The position numbers and the translations under genes were made by a program. A model generated the notes under the pieces. It saw only the letters and a list, made by a program, of their open reading frames with translations, did no database searches and was not told the origin of the DNA. Of a stretch of DNA of 42,392 bases, positions 1-8,241 are shown in pieces. Numbering within the stretch: the first letter of the stretch is position 1; every line of letters begins with the position of its first letter. Origin of the DNA: an uncultured Acidimicrobiaceae bacterium (GTDB taxonomy: Bacteria; Actinomycetota; Acidimicrobiia; Acidimicrobiales; RAAP-2); contig CALAYR010000031.1 in NCBI GenBank assembly GCA_937894805.1, forward strand, positions 1 through 42,392, given 5' to 3'.

Positions 1-866
1 ATCCAGTACTCCCCAGGCTCGCCTTCGGTGAAGGTGGTGCTGTCGGCGAGCCGTACGGTCACGGTGAGTGAACGGATCCGACCGAAGCAGTCTTGCACCC
101 GCAGGGGGAGATCGGCCACGGACTCTTCGTGACTCAGATTCATCACTTTGATGCTGTCGATGGGGTTGTGGTCCCCAAAAATCGTCTCCCAGCTCCACTG
201 CGCACCCGCCGATGGGCAGTTGATGACATGCACTGGATTGCCGGCAAACCCATCACCGGTCAAGGGGATGGTGCAGTGACTGCCTCCAGGGAGGGCGTTG
301 ATGTCATTGCTTCCGGTGACCCAAGGCGTGATGTCGATCATGCCCCCGGCCGACGAGACGCTGATGGCGGCTGGCACGTTCCAAGCGGGCAGGCCCGTGG
401 AGAGTCCGTCGCCCCAACTGGCTTGCACCAGATTGACGTCAAGCGTGGAGCCCGTGAAGTCGACACTCTTGAAGGTCATTCCAATAAAACGCGTGCCCCG
501 GAGCGATGCGTTTTTAAAGGAGGTGTGATTGAAGATCACCCCATCAAAGACGGCGTTGTCGAGCAGAGCGTTCTCAAATGATGCGTGAGTGAGGTCGACA
601 TTTGAAAAGTGGATGCCGCGTAGATCGCACCCGCTGTAGTTCACACCTTGAAACGGTGCCGCGTAGCAGTTAGGCGTAGCGGACGTAGGCAGTCCGGTGA
701 CCTCACGGGGGACTTCACTAACCAGAGACGTGGTCGTAGTGGTGGTGGCATCAGGGGCGTCGCTGGCGAATGCCGAAAGGCTCATCATCGCTATACCACC
801 GGCGGCAAAAGCACCAAAGGCAATAGCGGCCCCGCGTAGCCAGGTTGTTAGGTGAAGTCGTTTCAT
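1..866 (-). CDS. Secreted pentapeptide-repeat protein (3' end missing, runs off left edge)
   Basis: An open frame starts at ATG 866-864 and stays open to the window edge: 288 codons are visible and no stop. GAGGAG lies 6 bases before the ATG, a good ribosome binding site. Residues 1-35 look like a signal peptide (basic start, then an Ala/Gly/Met-rich core ending near SAFAS), followed by a short Thr-rich linker. Residues about 72-145 show pentapeptide-like repeats with a Phe or Leu every fifth position (for example CDLRG, VDLTH, ASFEN, AVFDG, TSFKN, ASLRG). The rest is a non-repetitive domain containing two Cys. Pentapeptide repeats fold as right-handed beta helices. Secreted versions have no settled role, so I assign none. 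Because the gene is cut by the edge, the C-terminal architecture is unknown. Confidence 0.82.
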   Translation of the reverse strand, partial: MKRLHLTTWLRGAAIAFGAFAAGGIAMMSLSAFASDAPDATTTTTTSLVSEVPREVTGLPTSATPNCYAAPFQGVNYSGCDLRGIHFSNVDLTHASFENALLDNAVFDGVIFNHTSFKNASLRGTRFIGMTFKSVDFTGSTLDVNLVQASWGDGLSTGLPAWNVPAAISVSSAGGMIDITPWVTGSNDINALPGGSHCTIPLTGDGFAGNPVHVINCPSAGAQWSWETIFGDHNPIDSIKVMNLSHEESVADLPLRVQDCFGRIRSLTVTVRLADSTTFTEGEPGEYW

Positions 867-1230
867 AGTGATCTCCTCGATCTCGATGGCCTGACCGTAG
901 GTCGGCGGTATGACACGGCAGTCTCAAAAGGGCTCACCTCAGGGTTGCGTGGGACTGCGGGCCCTCCGGTCCACCATCCGGTCAAGCCAAGGTTGCGTTT
1001 TTGAGGAATTTCTAGACGCCTAACCGCTTCTTTTCGCCTCAAATCTCCAGAATTAAGGGAAAATATTGCCAAAGAGCTCGTTGACAGGAGTGAGGCCTAT
1101 CGACAAAACGGTACCTAGAGGGCGCGAAACTTCGACTCCATCCCCGGCCTCCGAGTCACAATGATCCTTGAATTGCAGGCCAGCGGAGCCGACTAACGGG
1201 ATTTTGATTCGTCAACTAAGATGACAAATC
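867..1230. other. Divergent intergenic region, no gene seen
   Basis: This 364-base stretch separates the minus-strand pentapeptide gene from the plus-strand peptidoglycan-binding gene, so it should hold two outward promoters. A TTGACA at 1081-1086 resembles a -35 box on the plus strand, but no good -10 follows at 16-18 bases. A small hairpin can form from GACTC near 1133 with GAGTC near 1153. Reading frames here have poor composition and look like noise. I looked for c-di-AMP, c-di-GMP and cobalamin riboswitch cores and did not recognise one. Confidence 0.5.
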
Positions 1231-1863
1231 ATGAACACCACCCGATTCTTAACGCCGCGAAGTTTTAAGACCATTCTCGTGGCACCATTGCTCGCTACCG
1301 CGTTAGTGCTGCCAACGGCGACATCGCCTGTCTTGGCTGCTACGTGCAACTACCAACAGTGCACTACTGGTGGCGTGACCCCCACTGTGCTTATTCAGAA
1401 GGGTGTAGGGCAGATTCTTTCACTCGGTGCTCGTGGTACGTCCGTGAGTTTGCTTCAGAAGCAGTTAAATAAAGTCCTTCGCACGACTATCGCAGTGGAT
1501 GGTGTCTTCGGTCGACAGACGCTTGCGAAAGTTACGCAGCTGCAGAGAATGACAGGTGAACTTCAGACCGGTGTGGTTGTGCCTCAGACATGGGAGGCTG
1601 CCCTCGCTGGGAGGTACCGGGTTTCTACAAAAGTTTCATTGAAATATGGCGACCGAGGACCACTCGTCAAGGTCGCCCAGCAACTCTTGAATCGCCACGG
1701 TTACGTGACCCGCGTTGATGGTGTGTTTGGCATGCAAACATGGCGCTCCGTCGTGGCGTTTAAGGCCGAGGTTGGCCTCAGTTTGAACGGATCGTCGAAA
1801 GCGGTCATCTCAACGCGCGTTTGGAACGCTCTAAACCTGCCTCATCCCACAACTCCTGTTTGA
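1231..1863 (+). CDS. Secreted protein with two peptidoglycan-binding (PG_binding_1-like) domains
   Basis: 210 residues. Residues 1-36 form a signal peptide (basic N-terminus, hydrophobic core, cleavage expected after SPVLA). Two repeats follow, at about 63-118 and 134-198. Each has the PG_binding_1 pattern: LSLGARGTSV / LKYGDRGPLV, then LLQKQLN / VAQQLLN, then VDGVFGRQT / VDGVFGMQT and a closing tryptophan (TWEAAL / VWNAL). This fold is known to bind peptidoglycan in cell-wall hydrolases. No catalytic domain is attached, so a wall-anchoring or targeting role is inferred. A single Cys pair (residues about 39 and 44) lies just after the signal peptide. No clear Shine-Dalgarno precedes the ATG. 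Confidence 0.85.
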   Translation: MNTTRFLTPRSFKTILVAPLLATALVLPTATSPVLAATCNYQQCTTGGVTPTVLIQKGVGQILSLGARGTSVSLLQKQLNKVLRTTIAVDGVFGRQTLAKVTQLQRMTGELQTGVVVPQTWEAALAGRYRVSTKVSLKYGDRGPLVKVAQQLLNRHGYVTRVDGVFGMQTWRSVVAFKAEVGLSLNGSSKAVISTRVWNALNLPHPTTPV

Positions 1864-1896
1864 GGCGTCACGATCTAACTTGCCGAAGGTAGTTAG

Positions 1897-3837
1897 ATGA
1901 ACGATTCATCACCAGCGAAGAACAGGCAATTTCTTGTAGCAATAGCATCCGTAACTGCACTGACGGGTGGCTGGGAACTTGCGAGAAGCGCTCTTCCGGT
2001 GGAGCTGCGTACGTTGCTTATCGCAACGCTCTGCATTTCGCTACTGCAGTTTGGCCGGCGGCAGGTGACGAATCGGGGCAGTCTCGGATCATTGGCGCTC
2101 ATTTCCCTTCTTCTTAGTGCCGTCTTCGTTATCGTCGTAATTCAGTCAAAGAGCCAGCTATCAGACGAAGGGCTGTTCGCAAACTTCGCATCGAATGCGC
2201 TGGCGCACGGAGTGAATCCATACGTCAGGCTCCCCTTGGATGCAGTAGCTGGGAGTCAGCTGGACCCCAATGGGTGGACCTACCGCATCGACGGCACGCA
2301 TGTTCAGCAGTTTTCCTATCCCGTCCTCGCCCTAGCTGTCTATTTCGTTCTCGGGCTGCTGCCGGTTCACATCCCCCTGGCGGTCCTGGGGAGTCTCGTG
2401 GCCCTCGTGGGATCTGCGTACCTAGTTCAGCGACGTTGGGGAAGTATCTCGGCCCTTGTTTTCGTGTCCATCTGGTTCACCCCAATTTTTCAGGCCCTGG
2501 TCACCTCCGGTTGTACAGATTTCCTCTTGATTCCACCGCTCATCATGATTGCGGGCTTGCTAAAAAAGACCAACTCGGCATCTTCGTTGCAGATAAGTCT
2601 TCTACTGACCACCATCGTTTGCCTAAAGCAGACCGCGTGGTTGATGGCGCCATTTCTTGTCCTCGCGGCCGCAACTGATGAGACGCACAAATGGAAGATT
2701 GACTGGTTGAAGTTCCGCAATATCATCTTGCTCACTCTCTTGTTCTCTGCGATTTTGAATGCCATCGGTGGGATCTTGTTCGGCTTTCGGACCTACTGGA
2801 ATGCCGTCTTGCAGCCAACTTCGTCATCGTTAGTTCCAAATGGCGTCGGATTGGCTGACATTGTCCGATCCCACGGAATCTCGAATATTGACGTTCTAAC
2901 GTTTGTTTCCGTAGCTGGGGTGGCCGGCTTGTTCTTCTTGGCCATCCATCTAAGTCTTGCGGTGAGGTTTCTTTGTGCGATGGGGTCCACTCTGCTGCCG
3001 CTGCTAAGCCATCGAGGATTCCTCAGTTACGCCGTTGCCCTTACGCCGATTCTGGTCTGCGCTCCCGAGCTTCGTAGCTGTAAGGGTCAGGTGATGGGAC
3101 TCAGACAGCTCGCACAACGACGAACTCTAATCAGACTCGCGAGCATCCCAGCGGTTGCGACCGTTGCCATTGCGTTGATTGCAGCGTCATCCCCATCCGG
3201 CGCATTGAAGATCTCCTCTTTGGAGTACAACCCTCAATTCGGCAAATTGATAAGTCTGCAACTTCGCAGTTTTGGGGTCGGTGACCCCCTTGATGAATAT
3301 TCATATTTTGTCGAAGGTAGTAACGGCGTCGCAGCCCCCTGGGTCAAAGCCACCAAGGCGGCAGATTCAGTGACACTGTTAGCTCCTAATCAGTGGGCCG
3401 GTACGGATGTGAGTCAGGGATTCCGAGTTATAGCGACAAATCCTCGAACAAAAATGGTCCGGGCGGTGTCCTACGGAGCCTTTCCGACCCTTACCGTTGA
3501 TCCAATTCGGACTCCAAGCGCACTGCGCCTACACGAGCCGACCATGATCAATTTTCACTTGCACGGTATGGCTTCCCTCAAGGGGAGCATTGAAGTCTCG
3601 CTTTCTCAGCTCGGCCTTCAGGGCTCGGGCGTGCGGACCGGCGTTTTACGATTGGACCACGGCGGCATCGGCGAAAGTAGTACTTCCAAATCAGTGAGGC
3701 ACGACGGGATTGTTCGCTTCATTGCAGAATGCACTCAGGCCACTTCAGCCCTCCAAGTAGTCCACCTCGAAGTCCGCGCTAAGAATTTTCAGCCGCTGCG
3801 TATACAAAACCAGGACCTAACCCTGGTATGCCGCTAG
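1897..3837 (+). CDS. Polytopic membrane protein, GT-C / GT87-like, with extracytoplasmic C-terminal domain
   Basis: 646 residues, with GAAGGTAG a few bases before the ATG. About ten hydrophobic segments cover residues 10-435; the last third (about 440-646) is soluble and rich in beta-type residues. The first large loop contains SDEGLFANFASNALAHGVNPY-like sequence (around residue 88), which resembles the DxxxY...l..G.nPY loop of the DUF2029/GT87 polyprenol-phosphate-dependent mannosyltransferases. The family call rests on that loop and the topology and is moderate. The C-terminal domain is not typical of GT87 and I do not recognise it. Its stop codon shares the bases CTAG (3834-3837) with the stop of the convergent gene. 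Confidence 0.6.
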   Translation: MNDSSPAKNRQFLVAIASVTALTGGWELARSALPVELRTLLIATLCISLLQFGRRQVTNRGSLGSLALISLLLSAVFVIVVIQSKSQLSDEGLFANFASNALAHGVNPYVRLPLDAVAGSQLDPNGWTYRIDGTHVQQFSYPVLALAVYFVLGLLPVHIPLAVLGSLVALVGSAYLVQRRWGSISALVFVSIWFTPIFQALVTSGCTDFLLIPPLIMIAGLLKKTNSASSLQISLLLTTIVCLKQTAWLMAPFLVLAAATDETHKWKIDWLKFRNIILLTLLFSAILNAIGGILFGFRTYWNAVLQPTSSSLVPNGVGLADIVRSHGISNIDVLTFVSVAGVAGLFFLAIHLSLAVRFLCAMGSTLLPLLSHRGFLSYAVALTPILVCAPELRSCKGQVMGLRQLAQRRTLIRLASIPAVATVAIALIAASSPSGALKISSLEYNPQFGKLISLQLRSFGVGDPLDEYSYFVEGSNGVAAPWVKATKAADSVTLLAPNQWAGTDVSQGFRVIATNPRTKMVRAVSYGAFPTLTVDPIRTPSALRLHEPTMINFHLHGMASLKGSIEVSLSQLGLQGSGVRTGVLRLDHGGIGESSTSKSVRHDGIVRFIAECTQATSALQVVHLEVRAKNFQPLRIQNQDLTLVCR

Positions 3838-5783
3838 GAGTGAATCTTCACAAAGTTTGAGTGACAGATGGTGGCGCTCGTTCCGTAGGGTATCCAAATC
3901 CGGAGCTCTAGGCGATATGTGCGGTGAGGCGGCGTTCGTTCGTACCAGAACGGACCCCACCCGATAGTCGAAAGTTCTTGCACGGGCCGCCGTTGTGGAA
4001 GGTCTACATAGAGCGATTGTGACTTTAAGGATGTCGGATGAATATCGACCATTGCAATTGTGTCGCCAGTGGTGACATCGCGAACTTCCATGACAGCAGT
4101 CTTTGAAGATCCAAAGGTGGTGTTCCACATGTAGCTCCCAGCCTGTGGCGTGACAAGCAGTCTGGAGACGAAATACGTACTGGTCGTAAGCATCTGCGAG
4201 CGGCGGCACATCGAGCGATACGACACTGGTTTTGAGGAACCGGTATTTCCCGGGACAGCAATGCCGGAGAATTCTTGGTTGCGAAAGTCAACGGTTATTG
4301 GCTTCGGAGATTTCATCTTAAATAGCCATACATTGTCATTTGCGTAGAGAAGTTGAGCGTGAGCTTGGAGAAGCGCTTCGACCAGCGGCAGTTCCGTGCT
4401 GTAGGGACGGCCAGAGTTTTGGCTCGGTGTGACGAGGAAATAATCGCCCTCGGACTCGTAATGAACGACGGTCGATTCCGACAGAGTGAGTACCACCCGG
4501 TGGTCCCACGAGATATGGCCGGACGCCCCAACGGTCGCATGGACGGTGGCCCCCTTCGGAATCAATTTTGCAGCGCGATTCAATGACTGTGTCATTGCAG
4601 CCGGGTACGTATTCCTCGAGATGACTTTGTGAAAACTAGAAAGCCCAAAAAACACGCTATTGAGAAGAATCCCAGCCGCCAAAGCCCCCGATGTCCACCG
4701 CCATTTCACGGAGTCCCGCCGATACAGCCACATGCAGATAACAACTGAGCCCGCGATACCTATCACTAGCGTTGGCAACATCTGCCATGGACTCGCGAGA
4801 AACGATCCCGGCCACTCTGGTTGGGTCGGCCGTCCGACGCTTGTTCTCCATGCAAGGCCTGTCGAGCCGAGGTTCAATAAGACGACGACCAGCCCTAATG
4901 GGACGGCTAGCCCCACCGCTCCAAAGGTTGCTACTAGGCCGCTAAAGCTCGGAAAACTCCTCAGCCAGTAATTGATTGCGCGAAAGGGGTCGTACAGAAC
5001 TGACTTGGCGACATCAAACGCGCTGCTAGCTGCCCCTTCTCCGAGGTGTCCGTAGTGGATGCCGAAGTTAGACCCAACTGGCGAAATGTACCACTGCACC
5101 AACAAGGAGAAAATAACCATTGCGCCCAAAACCTTGGCCCCTGCAGCCCAGCGTGTCCGCTGGAACAGCAGAAAACTTATGATCGCCGCACAACCGTACG
5201 CGACCGCTAGGTCGCCGGAAACTAGGACTAACAGTGAGCCTGCGGCTACGAGCGGTAAGCGACGACACAGCATGCCATTGGTAATGATGGCCAGCCCCGC
5301 AACCATGCCGAACATGTGGAGATGTGGATCATCGGTGACGGCAAATAAAACCAGAGGATTCGTTGCGAACAGTATCGCCACAAATGCCCCACACCATTGT
5401 GAGTTTTTCTGAGGGAAGTGGCTTTCGAAATACGCCACGGTCGACTTGATGAGGAAAAGTTCTGCCAGACACAGCAGTAATGCTTGCAAGTACATGATCC
5501 ACGGCAACGTGTGATTAAAGAGATAGAAAAGGGCCGTTGGATAAATGGTGAAGTCGGCATGATCGGCCAGATGTGACCAATTGAAAATGAGGTAGTGCGG
5601 GGCCCAGTTTCCGTGGACAATCTGAGCGATTGCGAAAACCCGGTTGGCGAAGTCAACGTGTGAAGACCAATTCGCCTCTCGCCAGGTAAGTACGACTATC
5701 AGAAAGATGAATTGGGCGAAAACAATCTTTGTGGCAACACGGTATCGACTATTAATTACCGCAAACGTGTCGCTCAGCGGCAT
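3834..5783 (-). CDS. DUF2079-like polytopic membrane protein with C-terminal extracytoplasmic domain
   Basis: 649 residues. An N-terminal hydrophobic helix is followed by DFANRVFAIAQIVHGNW and HLADHADFTIYPTALFYLF. These match the DUF2079 pattern of an acidic first loop, then a GDHF-like segment leading into an L.P.. helix. About ten membrane helices reach to roughly residue 390; the remaining 260 residues look soluble and extracytoplasmic. DUF2079 proteins are predicted GT-C-like membrane enzymes of unproven substrate. The start lies 5 bases after the stop of the upstream gene (5789-6667), so the two are probably co-transcribed. Its layout of membrane half plus soluble C-terminal half mirrors the convergent gene at 1897-3837. 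Confidence 0.6.
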   Translation of the reverse strand: MPLSDTFAVINSRYRVATKIVFAQFIFLIVVLTWREANWSSHVDFANRVFAIAQIVHGNWAPHYLIFNWSHLADHADFTIYPTALFYLFNHTLPWIMYLQALLLCLAELFLIKSTVAYFESHFPQKNSQWCGAFVAILFATNPLVLFAVTDDPHLHMFGMVAGLAIITNGMLCRRLPLVAAGSLLVLVSGDLAVAYGCAAIISFLLFQRTRWAAGAKVLGAMVIFSLLVQWYISPVGSNFGIHYGHLGEGAASSAFDVAKSVLYDPFRAINYWLRSFPSFSGLVATFGAVGLAVPLGLVVVLLNLGSTGLAWRTSVGRPTQPEWPGSFLASPWQMLPTLVIGIAGSVVICMWLYRRDSVKWRWTSGALAAGILLNSVFFGLSSFHKVISRNTYPAAMTQSLNRAAKLIPKGATVHATVGASGHISWDHRVVLTLSESTVVHYESEGDYFLVTPSQNSGRPYSTELPLVEALLQAHAQLLYANDNVWLFKMKSPKPITVDFRNQEFSGIAVPGNTGSSKPVSYRSMCRRSQMLTTSTYFVSRLLVTPQAGSYMWNTTFGSSKTAVMEVRDVTTGDTIAMVDIHPTSLKSQSLYVDLPQRRPVQELSTIGWGPFWYERTPPHRTYRLELRIWIPYGTSATICHSNFVKIHS

Positions 5784-5788
5784 GCTGA

Positions 5789-6667
5789 TTAGCGTGCAAT
5801 TGGGAACAGGCTCACGGAAGTCGTGTTTTTACCGTGCTTCAGTCCGTACCACTTAGAGTCCCGCTGTTCGAACAGCAATGCGAACACTCCCTTGGCATTG
5901 GTAAACGGCTCGGTGACCGCACTCTTCGGTCCAATGGACGTCAAGAAGTCACCTGAAGCATTTTTCAAGTGGCCGAGAATCCCAGTATCTCCGCACGCTA
6001 GGAGATCTAAATGCCGAAACTTTTGATTCGTCGCTTCAAACTGGAAGAATTCGTTGGCCCGATAGACGTTACCGAGAACGTCTATCGCGACGAGTTGCTT
6101 TTCTACCGGACAAACTAATTTGAGTGACTCCTTCACTAGGGCAATCTGAGTTAGTCGCGTGCAATTGGTATTGAAGACCGTGGTTTGGCCGTCTGGCCCG
6201 CGACCCCAAATGAGGAACTCGTTGTCACTCGTAGCCGACGTACCGGTGATGTGTATGCCAGCGGGGAGTCCGAGGGGTGCCTGTATTTCTCCGGTGCTCA
6301 CGTTGAGACATTGCGCTCTGGCGATTCCACGTTTCGCAACAAGCGCCTGTGAGACGTTGACGGTCAAGATGTCAAAGTAAGCGGGCAAAACCTGGAGCTT
6401 TGTCACTTCTTTGGCGAGGTTGGCCCTTACGACCACCATGCTAGATCTGGCGTTGCGGTCATTTTCCAGGGTAATCAGTGCATGGGAGCTATCGATACCG
6501 GCTGCAGCTACCGGAGCCTTGACCCACCAAACCGGCGTGCCACTACCACTGAAAATCAACGCGCCGAGAACAATCGCCACCCCCAGCAAGCCCGCAACAC
6601 CAATTTTTCTGTGAGCGTGGAAGGCCGAGTTCAACAACTGGAACATCTTCATTAATTGCGACTTCAT
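5789..6667 (-). CDS. Unknown protein with N-terminal membrane anchor
   Basis: 292 residues. Residues 1-20 are cytoplasmic and basic, and about 23-42 form one hydrophobic helix (VAGLLGVAIVLGALIFSG). The rest is an extracytoplasmic domain rich in short beta-type segments, with several Cys (in ARAQCLNVSTG, NTNCTRL, KLVCPVEKQL, LLACGDTGIL). The spacing of repeats such as 'fliWGrgpdGqttvf' suggests a beta-propeller-like fold, but I do not recognise a family. AGAGGTG about 9 bases upstream of the ATG supports this start. It is the first gene of a likely two-gene unit with the DUF2079-like gene, so a surface or envelope role is inferred from context only. Confidence 0.6.
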   Translation of the reverse strand: MKSQLMKMFQLLNSAFHAHRKIGVAGLLGVAIVLGALIFSGSGTPVWWVKAPVAAAGIDSSHALITLENDRNARSSMVVVRANLAKEVTKLQVLPAYFDILTVNVSQALVAKRGIARAQCLNVSTGEIQAPLGLPAGIHITGTSATSDNEFLIWGRGPDGQTTVFNTNCTRLTQIALVKESLKLVCPVEKQLVAIDVLGNVYRANEFFQFEATNQKFRHLDLLACGDTGILGHLKNASGDFLTSIGPKSAVTEPFTNAKGVFALLFEQRDSKWYGLKHGKNTTSVSLFPIAR

Positions 6668-6748
6668 GGCCTCACACCTCTTCTTGGGACGGCTTAAAGT
6701 CTAGTTTTTGCGCACCTGCCTAGAAAATACTTATTGGGCCATTGGGTC

Positions 6749-8095
6749 TTATCGGAGCGTCTTAAATGTGAGCACCGAATTTGCGCTCGGACCAATTGCA
6801 TTGGTGGCCTTCAGCGATACCGAATAGGAACTGCCGGGGGTCAATCCTTCCACTGTGCACCCTGGTAACAGAACTGTACATGTCTTGCCACCTGGCGAAA
6901 CGGTTGCCACGTATCCACTAATCGGCGAGTGTCCGTCGAAAGCTGCACTCCAGGTAAGTGAAACGGTGGTCGAACTACGGCTTACGATGCGCAAGCGAGC
7001 CGGCGCTCTGGGAATCGTCTTAATGCTGGCGTCTAACAGCGTTGTCAGACGCGATAGGTACGCACCACGGATATGACCTTCATCGCGATAGATGAATGTG
7101 TCGAGAATGACCGGCGGGCATAGTCCAGTTGTGGTCGTATTACAAAACCACGGCATTGGGTCAATCACCTGAATGCCGGAATTGATATCGGCTTGAGCGA
7201 TTTGATCGCGCGCTGCATCATTCTGGTTGTACAGCGTGCTCCGATAGGGGCGGTAGCAGTCGTAACTGCCCGTCCTCTTGGTGAAGGCCTTGGAATTGTA
7301 GATCGCTGCAAGTTGGTTGTGAGACAAGCAGGCAGCCGGACTGATGAGGAGGCCTCCGATTTTAAAGCCAGGGAATGGAGTGTCGTGAAGGGATATGACG
7401 CGTTGGGCCGATCCCAATTTGCGGATCAGGATGTTATTAAGTGTGACTTCTGCGTCATATGCATTCACTGGTAAGTCTTGTGTTGAGCTCGCAAAAATAA
7501 CTGCGCTCGGATCTAGTTTTGATATCTCCACAAAGACTTTGTCGTGCCACGTTGCGCACGCTGCTTGGCGTACATCTGTCGCGGACGGACGCGACGTCAA
7601 TTGTGCCGCTCCGCATCCAGCGTGCATTGCCGACACGAGGCGAAAGCCGCGTTGATTTGAGATGTCGACAAACGTTGGTAACCATTGCTGAATGTGCGAA
7701 TCCCCAAAGAGCAAGATAGTGACATCACTCGTTGGGTTGGTCCATACGCACTCGCTCAGATCGGCACTCTCGGGCGACACGAACCCATTGCTGAAACATG
7801 TCGAACTCGCGAGCGGCTTTGGGAGAACAACCGCATCTTTAGCGTGCAGAATCTGATCGGCCACACTTGAATTTTGAGCGTACGATACCGAACCCGTCGC
7901 TTTCAGTGTCTTGGAAAAACTTGTTATGTCTTTTTGAATGCTTGTCAGAGACATATAGTTCGTTGATGCGGCGTGACTCGAAGTCGTGACCACTGATCCG
8001 AGAAGCACTGCGCCAAGGGCGCCCCGGCTTAGGTGGCGAAGCCCTCTTGCCACAGGATGCGAAAGCTGTTGATATCTAAATTTGCCACTGAGCAC
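6749..8095 (-). CDS. Secreted SGNH-fold protein with C-terminal fibronectin type III domain
   Basis: 448 residues. An N-terminal hydrophobic stretch (about 23-42, ending near SHAAS) reads as a signal peptide. LLFGDSHIQQWLP at about 128-140 carries the GDS block of SGNH hydrolases, and DEGHIRGAYLSRL near residue 340 fits the closing D-x-x-H block. This is the type found at the C-terminus of OafA/PatA acyltransferases. Residues about 362-448 form a fibronectin type III module (PARLRIVSRSSTTVSLTW, then GLTPGSSYSVSLKATNAIG). The SGNH domain is known for O-acetyl transfer or hydrolysis on polysaccharides; the substrate here is unknown. No membrane acyltransferase half is present in this gene. A shorter relative lies at 33673-34611. 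Confidence 0.78.
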   Translation of the reverse strand: MLSGKFRYQQLSHPVARGLRHLSRGALGAVLLGSVVTTSSHAASTNYMSLTSIQKDITSFSKTLKATGSVSYAQNSSVADQILHAKDAVVLPKPLASSTCFSNGFVSPESADLSECVWTNPTSDVTILLFGDSHIQQWLPTFVDISNQRGFRLVSAMHAGCGAAQLTSRPSATDVRQAACATWHDKVFVEISKLDPSAVIFASSTQDLPVNAYDAEVTLNNILIRKLGSAQRVISLHDTPFPGFKIGGLLISPAACLSHNQLAAIYNSKAFTKRTGSYDCYRPYRSTLYNQNDAARDQIAQADINSGIQVIDPMPWFCNTTTTGLCPPVILDTFIYRDEGHIRGAYLSRLTTLLDASIKTIPRAPARLRIVSRSSTTVSLTWSAAFDGHSPISGYVATVSPGGKTCTVLLPGCTVEGLTPGSSYSVSLKATNAIGPSANSVLTFKTLR

Positions 8096-8241
8096 GTTTC
8101 AAAGCCTACGCAAATGAAAGAGCTCTTAGTTATTGCTGCAAGACGTGAATGCTTGCTTTTGCGCGAGGTCAGTTCGGATCACGTTTCTCTCTGGATGGTG
8201 GCGTCGTTCGGGGTCGAGTCGGCAATACTGAAGGGGTGACT

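Noticed and set aside
867..1230. c-di-AMP or c-di-GMP riboswitch before the peptidoglycan-binding gene
   Set aside because: Searched for their conserved loops by eye on both strands and found no convincing match.
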